A DNA stretch of 64,000 nt from Collimonas pratensis. GTDB taxonomy: Bacteria > Pseudomonadota > Gammaproteobacteria > Burkholderiales > Burkholderiaceae_D. The stretch lies in NCBI RefSeq assembly GCF_001584185.1, contig NZ_CP013234.1:5666026-5730025 (forward strand), written 5' to 3'. Each line of letters begins with the position of its first letter. The first letter of the stretch is position 1. The notes under the pieces are model-generated. The model saw only the letters and a program-made list of their open reading frames with translations. It did no database searches and was not told where the DNA came from. Positions 54,924 through 64,000 of the stretch are shown here, one piece after another. Both the position numbers and the translations under genes were made by a program.

Positions 54924-56006
54924 ATGATCCAACGTAAACCAGGTGAAGCAGAAGCTGTCGGCAAGAAAGCACCGAACGCCCAGACCGCCGCCTCCATAGC
55001 GCTATACAGTCTGCTGGTTTTGCTGGCGCTATGGGTCATGCGCGATTTCATTCCTGCCGTAGTGTGGGCCGGGGTCATCGCCATCGCCCTCTGGCCGCTG
55101 TTGCTGCGGCTGGAAACGCCGCACGCATCGCGCAAGCGGACGATTGGCGTGGCCTTGCTGCTGACGACGGCGGTAGCCCTATTCGTGGTGCTGCCCTTTG
55201 TGCTGGTGATCACTCAGGCGGCGCACGAATCGCATGATTTCATCGAATGGTTCAAGCAGGCTGAAGCGAATGGCTTGCCGCTGCCCGGCCTGCTCGAACA
55301 CTTGCCCTTCAGCGCGCAGCAGGTGACCGCCTGGTGGCAGGAAAACCTGGCCCGGCCTTTGCACGATTCACCCTTTATCAAGGGACTGCATGTCGAAGCG
55401 GCCGTCACCGCCGGCCGCCATTTCGGCGCGCTGGCGGCGCATGGGTTGATCCTGTTCGGCTTCATGCTGATGACGCTCTTCGTGATGTTCCAGGCCGGTT
55501 CTAGGATGAGCGGCAATCTCGTCAAAGCCACCCGTCGCGCCTTCGGCGTCGACGGCGCCCTGCTGGCGCACCAGATGACGGCAGCCGTGCGCGGCACTGT
55601 CGCCGGGCTGGTGGTAGTCGGGATAGGCGAAGGCGCGTTGCTGGGTATCGCCTACGCCATCGCCGGCGTGCCGCATGCCACCTTGCTTGGCCTGCTGACG
55701 GCGATCGCCGCCATGCTGCCGTTCTGCGCGCCGATCATTTTTTGCGGCGCCGCGCTCTGGCTGTTTGCGCAAGGCGCCACTGTAGCCGCCATCAGCGTGG
55801 CCGTCTTCGGCTTCGTCGTGGTCCTGATCGCCGAACACTTCGTACGGCCGCTGCTGATCGGCAGCTCCACCCGCCTGCCCTTCCTGCTGGTCCTGTTCGG
55901 CATCCTCGGCGGCGCCCAGACCTTCGGCCTGCTGGGTTTGTTCATCGGCCCGGCGCTGATGACCGTGCTGACAGTCTTGTGGCGTGATTGGGTGGGGCAA
56001 GACTGA
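54924..56006 (+). CDS. AI-2E family transporter
   Basis: 360 residues. About seven to eight membrane helices: the N-terminal pair LYSLLVLLALWVMRDFIPAV and GVIAIALWPLLLRLE, and the C-terminal core VAGLVVVGIGEGALLGIAYA and LGLLTAIAAMLPFCAPIIF. The family includes TqsA-like exporters and sodium/proton antiporters; many members have no role in AI-2. The start has AAAAGAGAGCCC upstream. Confidence 0.9.
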   Translation: MIQRKPGEAEAVGKKAPNAQTAASIALYSLLVLLALWVMRDFIPAVVWAGVIAIALWPLLLRLETPHASRKRTIGVALLLTTAVALFVVLPFVLVITQAAHESHDFIEWFKQAEANGLPLPGLLEHLPFSAQQVTAWWQENLARPLHDSPFIKGLHVEAAVTAGRHFGALAAHGLILFGFMLMTLFVMFQAGSRMSGNLVKATRRAFGVDGALLAHQMTAAVRGTVAGLVVVGIGEGALLGIAYAIAGVPHATLLGLLTAIAAMLPFCAPIIFCGAALWLFAQGATVAAISVAVFGFVVVLIAEHFVRPLLIGSSTRLPFLLVLFGILGGAQTFGLLGLFIGPALMTVLTVLWRDWVGQD

Positions 56007-56063
56007 AACGGCAGGTAGCCATGACCGTCGCACGCGATCAACAACGGATAGGCATTCACCATC

Positions 56064-56786
56064 ATGAAATTGGACAATGTACAGGCCCTGGTTTTCGATG
56101 TGTTCGGCACAGTAGTGAATTGGCGCGGCGGCGTTGCACGAGAGGCGGCGCCTTTCCTGGCAAGGCATGGCGTTGGCGAGGCCGATCCGCTGGCTTTTGC
56201 CGATGCCTGGCGCAACCGGTATGCGCCCTCAATGGAAGAGGTCCGTAGCGGCCGGCGGCCCTTTACCCGGCTCGACGTACTGCATCGGGAGAACCTGGAG
56301 GCAACGTTGCCAGGATTTGGCATCGACCCGCGCGAGGTGCCGACAGCCGAACTCGATGAATTGAACCTGGCATGGCATCGACTCGATCCATGGCCCGACA
56401 GCGTGGCCGGGCTGACGCGCCTGAAAGCGCGCTACATCATTGCGCCGCTATCCAATGGCAATGTGATCCTGATGATCGACATGGCCAAACGCGCCGGCCT
56501 GCCTTGGGATGCGATACTCGGCGCCGAGGTAACGCAAGCCTATAAGCCTATGCCGCAGGCTTATCTGCGCACGGCGGAGATTCTGGCTCTGCAGCCGGAG
56601 CAGGTTTGCCTGGTAGCGGCCCACAACGGCGATCTCGCGGCGGCACGGAAGTGCGGCCTGAAGACAGCGTTCGTCGCCCGCCCTAACGAACATGGACCAG
56701 GCCAGACCAGCGACTTGGTTGCCGAGCAAGCCTGGGACCTGGTGGCCACGGATTTCGGCGACCTGGCCAGTCAGCTAGGCATATAA
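56064..56786 (+). CDS. Haloacid dehalogenase, type II (HAD superfamily)
   Basis: 240 residues. The nucleophile is D12 in LVFDVFGTVVNW. Later HAD motifs are IAPLSNGNVILMIDMAKRAG (Ser/Asn), KPMPQAY (Lys and Tyr) and VCLVAAHNGDLAAARKCG (Asn/Asp). This is the order of L-2-haloacid dehalogenases, which split off halide from 2-haloalkanoic acids. Proteins of this subfamily also include untested phosphatases. It is not clearly in an operon; its start is 58 bases after the transporter stop. Confidence 0.88.
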   Translation: MKLDNVQALVFDVFGTVVNWRGGVAREAAPFLARHGVGEADPLAFADAWRNRYAPSMEEVRSGRRPFTRLDVLHRENLEATLPGFGIDPREVPTAELDELNLAWHRLDPWPDSVAGLTRLKARYIIAPLSNGNVILMIDMAKRAGLPWDAILGAEVTQAYKPMPQAYLRTAEILALQPEQVCLVAAHNGDLAAARKCGLKTAFVARPNEHGPGQTSDLVAEQAWDLVATDFGDLASQLGI

Positions 56787-56832
56787 CATCGTCGCTTGAG
56801 CAGGCGTCCCGCAGCGGCCGGCCCGCACAAGG

Positions 56833-57444
56833 TCAGGCATGCACCAACGGCCGGATGAGAGCCGATCCGCTGTCGGTAAAGAGCCAGCCCAGTGCACAAC
56901 AATTGAGCAGCACAGTCAGCCAAAAGACCGTCTGGAATTGTTCCTTCCTGGTTTTATGGCGCAGCAGCTTTTGCGCCAGCAAGGCCCCCGGCCAGCCGCC
57001 GAGCAAAGCCAGGATGTGCAAATTGCTTTCCTTGATGCGCCATTGCCGGCTTTGCGCCGCCGATTTGTCGATGGCATAGGCGACAAAGGCGACCACACTG
57101 GCCACAAGATAGAGACCGGCAAACGCCAACGGCAGCTTCCCCAAAAAACCGGCGAGCAGCAGCAGGCAGCAAAAGACAGCGGCGAAAATGAGCGGAAGCC
57201 AAGCAGACTTGGCCGGCGTTGGAGCGCTCGCCGCACTTCCCGCAAAGCGGACCTTATCCGCACGAAAGCGCCCGTTTTGCTCCAGGATCAGCTCATAGCT
57301 GATGAGATCCCCTTCGGCAGGCCGCCGGCTGTGGTCGGCAAACGCCTTGATATGGATGAAGGCCTTTTCGCTTTTCCCATTGGTGGCGACAAAGCCAAAG
57401 CCCTTGCCATCCTTCCAGCTGGTGATTTTTCCTTGGTGGCGCAT
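56833..57444 (-). CDS. Cold-shock domain plus DUF1294 membrane protein
   Basis: 203 residues. The N-terminal cold-shock domain (1-68) has the RNA-binding phrase GFGFVATNGKSEKAFIHIKA. The DUF1294 part (from about 80) adds four membrane segments and the conserved RIKESNLHILALLGGWPGAL. The fusion is common in proteobacteria; the role is unknown, perhaps nucleic-acid sensing at the membrane. Confidence 0.9.
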   Translation of the reverse strand: MRHQGKITSWKDGKGFGFVATNGKSEKAFIHIKAFADHSRRPAEGDLISYELILEQNGRFRADKVRFAGSAASAPTPAKSAWLPLIFAAVFCCLLLLAGFLGKLPLAFAGLYLVASVVAFVAYAIDKSAAQSRQWRIKESNLHILALLGGWPGALLAQKLLRHKTRKEQFQTVFWLTVLLNCCALGWLFTDSGSALIRPLVHA

Positions 57445-57467
57445 AGGGGCGATAGCTGAAATACGTT

Positions 57468-57499
57468 AAAAAAAACCCGCCTGCCTTGCGGCGGCGGGC
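57468..57499 (-). terminator. Minus-strand terminator with no intact gene before it
   Basis: On the minus strand CCCGCCGCC, GCAA loop, GGCAGGCGGG and an eight-T run. Transcripts from the lipoprotein or remnant to its right would end here. Confidence 0.75.
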
Positions 57500-57574
57500 T
57501 GAATCCAAAACTTAGGGAGTGTTGGAGGAGACTTAAAGAATATTGGGTCGCCTAATCAGATTTCAAGATCTTCC

Positions 57575-57643
57575 TTACGGCTGTATCTGATACTTCTCGA
57601 TAGAGCCGTCATAGAATTGCATGTCCTTGATGTTGATCTGAGT
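57575..57643 (-). pseudogene. Coding-like C-terminal remnant
   Basis: Reads INIKDMQFYDGSIEKYQIQP and then TAA on the minus strand, with stop codons in frame just upstream. The residue choice looks protein-like, but there is no start or ribosome site and no family could be named. It may be a decayed gene end. Confidence 0.25.
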
Positions 57644-57810
57644 ACCCGCTCATTAATTGTTGATGATCACTAGGAATAAACCATATGCAAAATTCAAGAG
57701 CTGGATGTGGCCAAATTACGGCAGGAAATTTTCCCGATAATTGCGAAAGAGGCTGATCCGTTGGAGCAAACAGCTTGGGTGCCGGTTAGTTGCCTGGCAA
57801 TTTACTCCAG

Positions 57811-57948
57811 CTAGAAATTTGCCCCTGTCCTACAGGCAGCTGCTGAAGCGCCATTGGTAGCTGCGGCACCGCAACCGAACATGCTGCATCCTCCGAGCAG
57901 GAGGGTCGTGGCAGCTAGAATGCAGATCAGACGGGGGAGAATTTGCAT
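57811..57948 (-). CDS. Tiny lipoprotein, 45 residues
   Basis: Translation starts MQILPRLICILAATTLLLGG, then CSMFGCGAAA and ends RTGANF. A lipobox (LLGGC) is present, followed by Gly, Ala and Cys-rich residues. It resembles short entericidin-like envelope lipoproteins in shape only. No strong ribosome site. Its transcript could end at 57468. Confidence 0.5.
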   Translation of the reverse strand: MQILPRLICILAATTLLLGGCSMFGCGAAATNGASAAACRTGANF

Positions 57949-58019
57949 GAATTTTTTTACTGGTGGTTTAGCGTAATTGCTTCGATCTCGGCCAGAAAAT
58001 GATTAAATATCAACTAACG

Positions 58020-58101
58020 TGTCGTCATAACTAGATTTTAGCGACACATATCTTTGACATGTCGTTGCTGGCGACCTATCCTCAAAATATGTCGCCATAA
58101 C
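58020..58101. repeat. TGTCG repeat cluster upstream of the Fic gene
   Basis: TGTCGTCATAAC at 58020-58031 and TGTCGCCATAAC at 58090-58101 are direct repeats. Between them lie TGTCG at 58060 and the inverse GCGACACATA at 58041. The cluster ends 14 bases before the ATG and could be an operator. Confidence 0.6.
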
Positions 58102-58114
58102 CTCTTAAAAGAAC

Positions 58115-59251
58115 ATGACTATTCCCATACCTGCTTGGCGAGCCGATCAGCCTTACAACGAACTTCCGCAGTTGCCGCCGGCGATGGACTTGGAAACCAA
58201 GCCGGTATTGAAGCGTTGTCTCGCCGCCCGTGTCGCGCTGGCAGAGCTCAAACAAGCTGCAGAGTTGATACCTAATCAGACTATGCTGGTCAATATCATA
58301 CCGCTGCTTGAGTCTAAAGATAGCTCAGCGATCGAGGGTATTGTCACAACCACCGACTTGATCTTTAAGCATGCCCAGGGAAGTGACGTCCACGTAGACG
58401 GCGCGACGAAAGAAGCATTGCGCTATCGAACCGCGCTTCGCACAGGCTTCCATTCGCTACAAGAAAGGCCGCTCTGTACTGCGACGGCGATCGAAATCTG
58501 TCGCATCTTGAAAGGCGCTGACATGAATATTCGACGCCTTCCCGGGACTCAACTGGCCAATGATCAGAGCGGTGAAGTGATTTATACACCGCCGGTCGGC
58601 GAGGCTACTCTACGCAGCCTGCTGGGCAATTGGGAAAAATTTCTCCACAGCGAGGTCGACCTTGATCCTCTGGTACGAATGGCTGTAGGACATTACCAGT
58701 TCGAAGCGATTCACCCTTTCGCCGACGGTAATGGCCGTACTGGCCGGGTACTGAACATTCTATTCCTCATTCATGAAGAGCTGCTCAGCCTGCCGATCTT
58801 GTACCTGAGTCGATACATCACTGCGAACAAGGCCGATTACTATCGCCTGTTGCTGGGTGTGACGAGAGAGGGTGCCTGGGAGCCCTGGATCATGTATATG
58901 CTGCAAGCGGTCGAGGAAACATCAAAATGGACGACAGCAAAAATTTCTGCCATTCGCGATTTGGCAGAGGTCACTGTCGATTACGTCAAAGAACAACTGC
59001 CCAAGATCTATACGCGCGAATTGGTTGATGTTATTTTCGAACAGCCTTACTGCCGGATTGCGAATTTAGTCGATAAAAAGATTGCGCAACGCCAAGCTGC
59101 GTCTCGCTACTTGAAGGACCTGGTGACGATCGGCGTATTGCGAGAAATCGAAGTTGGCAAAGAGAAAATCTTTATCCATCCAAAACTCATGCGATTGCTC
59201 ACCCAAGACAACAACATCATTGTTCCTTATATTGCTCGCCCGGCAAACTAG
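58115..59251 (+). CDS. Fic-domain AMPylase-type protein with self-inhibitory motif
   Basis: 378 residues. The Fic motif HPFADGNGRTGR lies at 200-211. The inhibitory motif SSAIEG at 70-75 (Ser, Glu, Gly in the S-x3-E-G pattern) precedes it, making this a class II, auto-inhibited Fic protein. An N-terminal Fic_N-like region and a C-terminal winged-helix-like part (about 300-370, LVDVIFEQPYCRIANLVDKK) complete it. It probably transfers AMP to a protein target; the target is unknown. No separate antitoxin adjoins it. Composition differs from flanking housekeeping genes. Confidence 0.92.
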   Translation: MTIPIPAWRADQPYNELPQLPPAMDLETKPVLKRCLAARVALAELKQAAELIPNQTMLVNIIPLLESKDSSAIEGIVTTTDLIFKHAQGSDVHVDGATKEALRYRTALRTGFHSLQERPLCTATAIEICRILKGADMNIRRLPGTQLANDQSGEVIYTPPVGEATLRSLLGNWEKFLHSEVDLDPLVRMAVGHYQFEAIHPFADGNGRTGRVLNILFLIHEELLSLPILYLSRYITANKADYYRLLLGVTREGAWEPWIMYMLQAVEETSKWTTAKISAIRDLAEVTVDYVKEQLPKIYTRELVDVIFEQPYCRIANLVDKKIAQRQAASRYLKDLVTIGVLREIEVGKEKIFIHPKLMRLLTQDNNIIVPYIARPAN

Positions 59252-59341
59252 AGCGCATCAGGTTCGCACCCCAGTAGCGGGGCATCCGCATCAACGCTGC
59301 CAGCAATTGCCGAGCGCCTTGCATCGGGCGGGCGCCACTAC

Positions 59342-60739
59342 TTATTTGCCGATACAAAACCGCGAGAAAATCACTCCCAGCAAATCATCCGGCGTAAACG
59401 CCCCGGTGATGCTGCTCAGCCGATCCTGCGCCAGCCGCAACTCTTCCGCAAACAAATCCAGCGATTGATCGTTGACGTGATTGTCCAGCGAGGCGTGCTG
59501 GTCGGCAATCTCCAGATGGTCGCGCGCCGCCTTCAGTGCAATCAGGTGCCGCTCGCGCGCCAGGTAGCGCGATTCGCCGGTTTGCTGCCAGCCGGCTATG
59601 CGCAGCAGTTCTGCGCGCAGCAGATCGATGCCGAGGTAGTCGGTGGCCGACAGGTAAATATGGGTGACGTCGCCCATCAGGTCGACCGCGGGTTTGTGGC
59701 CGGACTGGTCGATCTTGTTCCAGATGCGGATGATCGGTGCGTTGCTCGGAAAACGGGCGACGATTTTTTCATCCGCCAGCGACGGCCCATGGTTGGCGTC
59801 CAGCATGTGCAGGATGACGTCGGCCTTGGCCACCGCGGCCCAGGTGCGTTCAATGCCGATCCGTTCGACTTCGTCGTTGGCGTCTTCGGCGTCGCGGATG
59901 CCGGCGGTGTCGATGATGTTGAGCGGGATGCCTTCCAGCTGGATCGTTTCGGTTACTTTATCGCGGGTGGTGCCGGCGATCGGCGTAACGATGGCGACGT
60001 CGGCGCCGGCCAGTACGTTGAGCAAAGATGATTTGCCGACGTTCGGCTGCCCCGCCAGCACGATGTTTAAGCCGTCGCGCAGCAAAGCGCCTTGCGCCGC
60101 CTGGCTGAAGACATTGTCCAGCGTGCCGCGGATGGTCGCCAACTGGCCGCGCGCATCGGATTTTTCCAGGAAATCGATTTCTTCTTCCGGGAAATCCAAA
60201 GTCGCTTCCACCAGCATGCGCAGATTGGTGACCTGTCCGACCAGCGCGTGGATCACTTTGGAAAACGCGCCGGACAAGGATTCCGAAGCCGACTTCGCCG
60301 CCGCCTCGGTGGAAGCTTCAATCAGGTCGGCCACCGCTTCCGCCTGCGCCAGGTCGAGCTTGTCGTTGATGAAGGCGCGCTGCGTGAATTCACCCGGCTC
60401 CGCCATGCGCAAGCCGAGTTCCGCGCCGGCCGCCAAGCAGCGGCTGAGCAGCATCTGCAGCACCACCGGGCCGCCATGGCCCTGCAGTTCCAGCACGTCT
60501 TCGCCGGTGTAGGAATGCGGCGCCTTGAAATAGATCGCCAGGCCCTGGTCGATGACGCTGCCGTCGGCGTTCTTGAACGGCAGGTAGGTAGCGTGGCGCG
60601 GGATCAGCTTGCTTTCCGCAACGCCGCAAACGGCTTCAATGACGGGACCGAGATGCTTGCCGGAGATGCGGACTACGCCGATGCCGCCGCGTCCTGGTGC
60701 GGTGGCGATGGCGGCGATGGGAGAGGAATCGAAAGACAT
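59342..60739 (-). CDS. mnmE: tRNA modification GTPase MnmE
   Basis: 465 residues. With MnmG it installs 5-carboxymethylaminomethyl on wobble uridine of certain tRNAs, using a tetrahydrofolate derivative. The N-terminal folate domain starts [20 protein letters not shown]. The G domain has [21 protein letters not shown] and NKID. The C-terminal CIGK motif supplies the catalytic cysteine. It is the distal gene of the rpmH-rnpA-yidD-yidC-mnmE cluster. Confidence 0.98.
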   Translation of the reverse strand: MSFDSSPIAAIATAPGRGGIGVVRISGKHLGPVIEAVCGVAESKLIPRHATYLPFKNADGSVIDQGLAIYFKAPHSYTGEDVLELQGHGGPVVLQMLLSRCLAAGAELGLRMAEPGEFTQRAFINDKLDLAQAEAVADLIEASTEAAAKSASESLSGAFSKVIHALVGQVTNLRMLVEATLDFPEEEIDFLEKSDARGQLATIRGTLDNVFSQAAQGALLRDGLNIVLAGQPNVGKSSLLNVLAGADVAIVTPIAGTTRDKVTETIQLEGIPLNIIDTAGIRDAEDANDEVERIGIERTWAAVAKADVILHMLDANHGPSLADEKIVARFPSNAPIIRIWNKIDQSGHKPAVDLMGDVTHIYLSATDYLGIDLLRAELLRIAGWQQTGESRYLARERHLIALKAARDHLEIADQHASLDNHVNDQSLDLFAEELRLAQDRLSSITGAFTPDDLLGVIFSRFCIGK

Positions 60740-60794
60740 GGAATTATTCTACGAGGGTTGTTGGATAATAGAAACAGCGACAAGCAGAAGCCAA

Positions 60795-60835
60795 CAAAAA
60801 AGCCCGTGAATTCTTGATTCACGGGCTTTTTTACG
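60795..60835. terminator. Bidirectional-looking terminator between yidC and mnmE
   Basis: A-run, AGCCCGTGAAT, loop, ATTCACGGGCT, T-run. On the minus strand it would end the yidC transcript, giving mnmE partly independent expression. Confidence 0.88.
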
Positions 60836-60864
60836 ACAATCGAGATTAATCGATATAAATCAAA

Positions 60865-62550
60865 TTAAGCCTTGGTTGGACCAGCACCCATCTTGCGGGT
60901 AATCACCCATTGCTGCGCAATCGACAGCACGTTGTTGGTGACCCAGTACAGCACCAGGCCCGACGGGAAGAAGAAGAACATGACCGAGAAAATCAGCGGC
61001 ATGAACATCATCACCTTGGCTTGCATCGGATCAGGCGGCGTCGGGTTCAGCTTGGTCTGGATGAACATCGACACAGCCATCAGCACCGGCAAGATGTAGA
61101 ACGGATCCGGTGCAGCCAGGTCGTGGATCCAGCCGATCCACGGCGCGTTGCGGATTTCCACACTGGCCAGCAGCACCCAGTACAGCGAGATGAACACCGG
61201 GATCTGGATCACGATCGGCAGGCAGCCGCCGAGCGGGTTGATTTTTTCGGTCTTGTACAGCTCCATCATGGCCTGGTTCATCTTTTGCGGCTCAGACTTG
61301 AAGCGCTCGCGGATCGCGGTCATCTTCGGCGTCACCAGCTTCATCTTGGCCATGCTGCGATAGCTCGCAGCCGACAATGGGAAGAACGCCAGCTTGATCA
61401 GCACGGTCAGGGCGATGATGGTGAAGCCCCAGTTGCCCAGTACTTTATGGATCTGCGTCATCAGCCAGAAAATCGGCTTGGCGATGATGGTCAGCCAGCC
61501 ATAGTCCTTGACCAGTTCCAGGCCAGGCGCAATCGCTTCCAGGTCGCTCTGGATTTCCGGACCGGAGTACAGGCGTGCATCCATGGTGACGCTGGCGCCG
61601 GGAGCAATCGTGCCCAGCGGCAGGATGTTGCCGACTGCATACAGGTTGGTGGCGATCTTCTTGGTGAAGATTTCGCGCGGCGCCTTGTCTTGCGGAATGA
61701 AGGCCGAGACAAAGTAATGCTGGATCAGAGCAAACCAGCCGTCGTCAGCCTTGGTAGCGTGTTCTGCTTTGCCGCTTTCGATCTTGTCGAACGGGAATTT
61801 CTGGAACTTGCTGCCTTCGGTGTAAACCGATGCACCGGTAAAGGTGTGGACGAAACGCTGTTCGCCTTCAGGCGCGTTGCCGTCGCGCACCAGCTGCAGG
61901 TACAGCGAAGGCGAGACCGGAGCGCCGCTTTCGTTGGTGACAGTGTGCTTGACGTCGATCGAATAATCGCCGCGCTTGAAAGTGAAGGTCTTGGTCAGCT
62001 TGACGCCGCCTTCGGTCGATTCCAGCACCAGTTGCACTTGGTTGCCGTTGTCCAGGGTACGGACGCCAGGCAAGGCCGTGAACGGCGACTTGTGGTTAGG
62101 GAAAGGACCGCCGATCAGGCCGGTTTCAGCCAGGTAGGTGCGGGTTGCGCTGGAGTCGAACAGCACCAGGTTCTTGGTCGGATCGACCGTATCCTTGTGC
62201 TTCAACAGTTCCAGGCGCTTCAGTTCACCGCCAACCGTATCGATGTCAGCCTTGACCACATCGGTAGTGATGGTGATGATTTCGCCCTTGGCGTCGGCCG
62301 CAGTGGCAGGCACGGCGCTGGCGGACGGCGCTGCTGTACCTGCGCCGGCTGCGCTAGCCGAAGCTTGCGGCACATCAGCACTGGCGCTGGCGCCGGCAGC
62401 TGCATTGGCAGGGCCGCTAGCGGCGGGTGCGGTTTGGGCGGTGCCAGGGAAGAACAGCGACGGTTGGCCGTTATGGCGCTGCCATTGGTCCCAGAGGAAC
62501 AATAGCGACACCGAAAATACAACCCACAGGACGGTACGTTTGATATCCAT
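60865..62550 (-). CDS. yidC: Membrane protein insertase YidC
   Basis: 561 residues, the Gram-negative long form. An N-terminal membrane helix ([20 protein letters not shown]) is followed by an Ala/Pro-rich linker and the large periplasmic domain ([18 protein letters not shown]). The C-terminal insertase core has five helices, including [31 protein letters not shown] and [20 protein letters not shown]. It inserts and folds inner-membrane proteins with or without SecYEG. Confidence 0.98.
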   Translation of the reverse strand: MDIKRTVLWVVFSVSLLFLWDQWQRHNGQPSLFFPGTAQTAPAASGPANAAAGASASADVPQASASAAGAGTAAPSASAVPATAADAKGEIITITTDVVKADIDTVGGELKRLELLKHKDTVDPTKNLVLFDSSATRTYLAETGLIGGPFPNHKSPFTALPGVRTLDNGNQVQLVLESTEGGVKLTKTFTFKRGDYSIDVKHTVTNESGAPVSPSLYLQLVRDGNAPEGEQRFVHTFTGASVYTEGSKFQKFPFDKIESGKAEHATKADDGWFALIQHYFVSAFIPQDKAPREIFTKKIATNLYAVGNILPLGTIAPGASVTMDARLYSGPEIQSDLEAIAPGLELVKDYGWLTIIAKPIFWLMTQIHKVLGNWGFTIIALTVLIKLAFFPLSAASYRSMAKMKLVTPKMTAIRERFKSEPQKMNQAMMELYKTEKINPLGGCLPIVIQIPVFISLYWVLLASVEIRNAPWIGWIHDLAAPDPFYILPVLMAVSMFIQTKLNPTPPDPMQAKVMMFMPLIFSVMFFFFPSGLVLYWVTNNVLSIAQQWVITRKMGAGPTKA

Positions 62551-62569
62551 AAGAGTATTTATCTATGAT

Positions 62570-62866
62570 TCAGGAATGGCTGCAACCGCAAGACCGGGAA
62601 GGCGTTGCGGGTTTGATTGCAGATGGAGATGCGGATAGAGATGCTGATGACGCATGCGGCGGCACCGGATCGAGTCCGCCGGCGTGCCAGGGATGGCATT
62701 TGCACAGGCGACGTCCGGCCAGCATGCTGCCCTTGAGGGCGCCATGCGTACGGATTGCTTCGGCTGCGTAATCGGAGCAGCTGGGATAAAAACGGCAATT
62801 CTGTCCCAGAAACGGGCTGATGCCCAGTTTGTAGAGTCGCAACAGGAACAGTAGAGGCATTTTCAT
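62570..62866 (-). CDS. yidD: Membrane protein insertion efficiency factor YidD
   Basis: 98 residues from the ATG at 62864-62866. The family core [20 protein letters not shown] plus [20 protein letters not shown] is complete, with its conserved cysteines. An amphipathic N-terminus would bind the inner membrane. An ATG 23 codons upstream would overlap poorly conserved sequence. It lies between rnpA and yidC as in most bacteria. Confidence 0.95.
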   Translation of the reverse strand: MKMPLLFLLRLYKLGISPFLGQNCRFYPSCSDYAAEAIRTHGALKGSMLAGRRLCKCHPWHAGGLDPVPPHASSASLSASPSAIKPATPSRSCGCSHS

Positions 62867-62950
62867 GACAGCTTTTTTCCCTTCTTCTTCCGGCCCGCCG
62901 TATATGTAGCCGGGCTGGAACAATACAAGCCCCAAGCCATAACTGTATAT

Positions 62951-63358
62951 TTACGGCTTGCCGGCCGCCAGGCGTTGCGAGGCGAACAGCTGCTTGAGTT
63001 CGCTCAGCAATTCACGCTTCAGGCGCGCAGTGGTAGCCGGACCTGCCTTGGTGTTTACCGGTTTGGATAAACGCACAATGCAGTCGATGGGCGGCAATGG
63101 TGTCAGGCGAAACAGCTCGCGCGTAACCCGTTTGACCGTGTTACGCGTCACAGCGCGCGGCGCCAGCCGCTTCGCCGCCACCACGCCCAGACGGGCATGC
63201 GGCAGCGTGTTGCGGCGGGTGTACAAGACGAAGTGCGCTGTTCTATAGACAGGGCGCAAACGAAAAACGGATGAAAACTCATCCGTTTTAACGATGCGCC
63301 GGTCGCGTGAAAAGTCTTGAGCGCAGTTCTCGGCGGAACAACGGTCAGTATCAGTCAC
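62951..63358 (-). CDS. rnpA: Ribonuclease P protein component
   Basis: 135 residues. Protein subunit that helps the RNase P RNA remove tRNA leaders. The RNR signature lies in RLAPRAVTRNTVKRVTREL, preceded by ARLGVVAAK. An N-terminal extension of about 20 residues before RRIVKTDEFSSVFRLR may be optional. It is 28 bases from rpmH, the normal pairing. Confidence 0.96.
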   Translation of the reverse strand: MTDTDRCSAENCAQDFSRDRRIVKTDEFSSVFRLRPVYRTAHFVLYTRRNTLPHARLGVVAAKRLAPRAVTRNTVKRVTRELFRLTPLPPIDCIVRLSKPVNTKAGPATTARLKRELLSELKQLFASQRLAAGKP

Positions 63359-63386
63359 GCAAGCAACGCTTTAGCGTCCGGCTTGA

Positions 63387-63521
63387 TTAAGCTGCCAGAC
63401 GTTTGCGGCCTTTAGCGCGACGTGCATTGAGCACAGCGCGGCCACCGCGGGTTGCCATACGGGCGCGGAAGCCGTGAGTACGCTTACGGCGCACGACGGA
63501 AGGTTGGTAAGTACGTTTCAT
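63387..63521 (-). CDS. rpmH: 50S ribosomal protein L34
   Basis: 44 residues, too short for usual open-frame lists. The translation begins [20 protein letters not shown], with [20 protein letters not shown] next, a textbook L34. Start ATG at 63519-63521 on the minus strand. It heads the rnpA-yidD-yidC cluster. Confidence 0.98.
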   Translation of the reverse strand: MKRTYQPSVVRRKRTHGFRARMATRGGRAVLNARRAKGRKRLAA

Positions 63522-64000
63522 GTTGGTCTCGCTAATCAGCAAAAATAAATCGGATCTTCACACTCAGAGCGCTGGGTTTTTACCCTTTCGCTAACTTGAT
63601 GAAGCCGGTTGCCCGATGAAGAACCAGCGTAAAGCCAGGTAATCGGAGCAGGATCAGGCGACAGTCAACGCGCAAACGAGCAATTCAGCGGACAGTGAAC
63701 CTTGAATTAAACCGCATTTTCTGCTTGTTTGTCAATCACTTAGGGCTCTTTTCCACAAGGTCTTTTTCAGCCCGGGGCCAGCAATAATTGCCCGTGCCTG
63801 TGGATAACTTGCGCCGGCAAGGGTAGAATAGCGGCTTATGTGTGGCACGCCCGCCAGTTAAGCATTGCGCAGTTATCCAATCCGGCTACTTATATTAGTA
63901 CTGAGGGGTAACACTGAATCAGCGTGCAATTAAAACATCAGCCCAGGGCGTAAAGAACCTCATCCCGCACACTCTCACTTAGTCTTACTTAGAACGATTC
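63522..64000. promoter_or_regulatory. rpmH promoter and upstream edge of the dnaA region
   Basis: 479 bases without a gene. Consensus DnaA boxes are at 63749-63757 (TTTTCCACA) and 63799-63807 (TGTGGATAA). Gene order predicts dnaA starting on the plus strand beyond 64000. The region is less AT-rich and has fewer boxes than 1879-2479. Confidence 0.65.

Larger units (their letters stand above)
57445..58114. other. Gene-poor, decayed region
   Basis: 670 bases. It contains a minus-strand terminator (57468-57499), a 23-residue coding-like remnant (57575-57643) and a tiny lipoprotein gene (57811-57948). Composition is lower in G+C than flanking genes. The right end holds the Fic upstream repeats. 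Confidence 0.5.

Noticed and set aside
63522..64000. Complete oriC at the right edge
   Set aside because: Only two consensus DnaA boxes and no strong AT-rich tract are visible; the rest, if any, lies outside the window.

Overview
The window looks like a chromosomal segment from a betaproteobacterium of the Oxalobacteraceae type (Collimonas, Herbaspirillum or Janthinobacterium-like). This rests on protein character, high G+C coding DNA, the Bug/TctC and Gram-negative porin families, and the gene order mnmE-yidC-yidD-rnpA-rpmH at the right edge. That order normally abuts dnaA, so dnaA should begin just past base 64000. The genus is an inference; no database was searched.

Layout. 1-761: start of a CoA-acylating methylmalonate-semialdehyde dehydrogenase, divergent from a LysR regulator (914-1801). 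1802-2646: a gene-free, very AT-rich region with two copies of a five-box DnaA-box array, strongly origin-like although about 61 kb from the dnaA side. 2647-6129: an aspartate carbamoyltransferase with an N-terminal extension, then AsmA. 6397-11103: a DUF3300 lipoprotein and the ahpC/ahpF peroxide-reduction pair, bracketed by two near-identical terminators. 11135-15636: putA and a divergent Lrp-type regulator. 15738-21482: an I78-type inhibitor, a multi-pass membrane protein, an IS110-family element and a secreted phosphodiesterase. 21501-24484: GntR-like LacI repressor and gluconokinase with a perfect 16-bp operator. 24650-30708: LysR regulator, two small genes, GTP-dependent PEP carboxykinase, a hydroxyacid dehydrogenase and an unknown protein. 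30863-34487: three-subunit periplasmic FAD sugar dehydrogenase (small subunit, GMC subunit with an Fe-S cysteine cluster, triheme cytochrome c). 34522-36827: a half-length asparaginase-like protein followed by the DarT/DarG DNA ADP-ribosylation toxin-antitoxin pair in lower-G+C DNA. 36908-48291: M3 peptidase, then porin, ABC importer and TctC-like binding protein on the minus strand, opposed by the tctD/tctE two-component system. 48377-52284: CsoR/FrmR-family regulator and a compact minor-pilin operon (pilV-pilX-pilY1-pilE). 52326-57444: assorted small genes, TMEM175-like channel, AI-2E transporter, HAD dehalogenase, cold-shock/DUF1294 protein. 57445-59251: a decayed region, a tiny lipoprotein and a Fic protein. 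59342-64000: mnmE, yidC, yidD, rnpA, rpmH and the upstream edge of the dnaA region.

Functional links. The FAD sugar dehydrogenase would make gluconate-type acids outside the cell, which gluconokinase could phosphorylate under GntR control. PutA and PckG connect amino-acid use to gluconeogenesis. The porin, ABC importer, TctC and TctDE probably form one sensed uptake system. Four GTAG-type REP pairs and two ATTCCC-type repeat pairs sit between genes. Gene-sparse accessory DNA is concentrated at 18.2-19.7, 34.5-36.9 and 57.4-59.3 kb.
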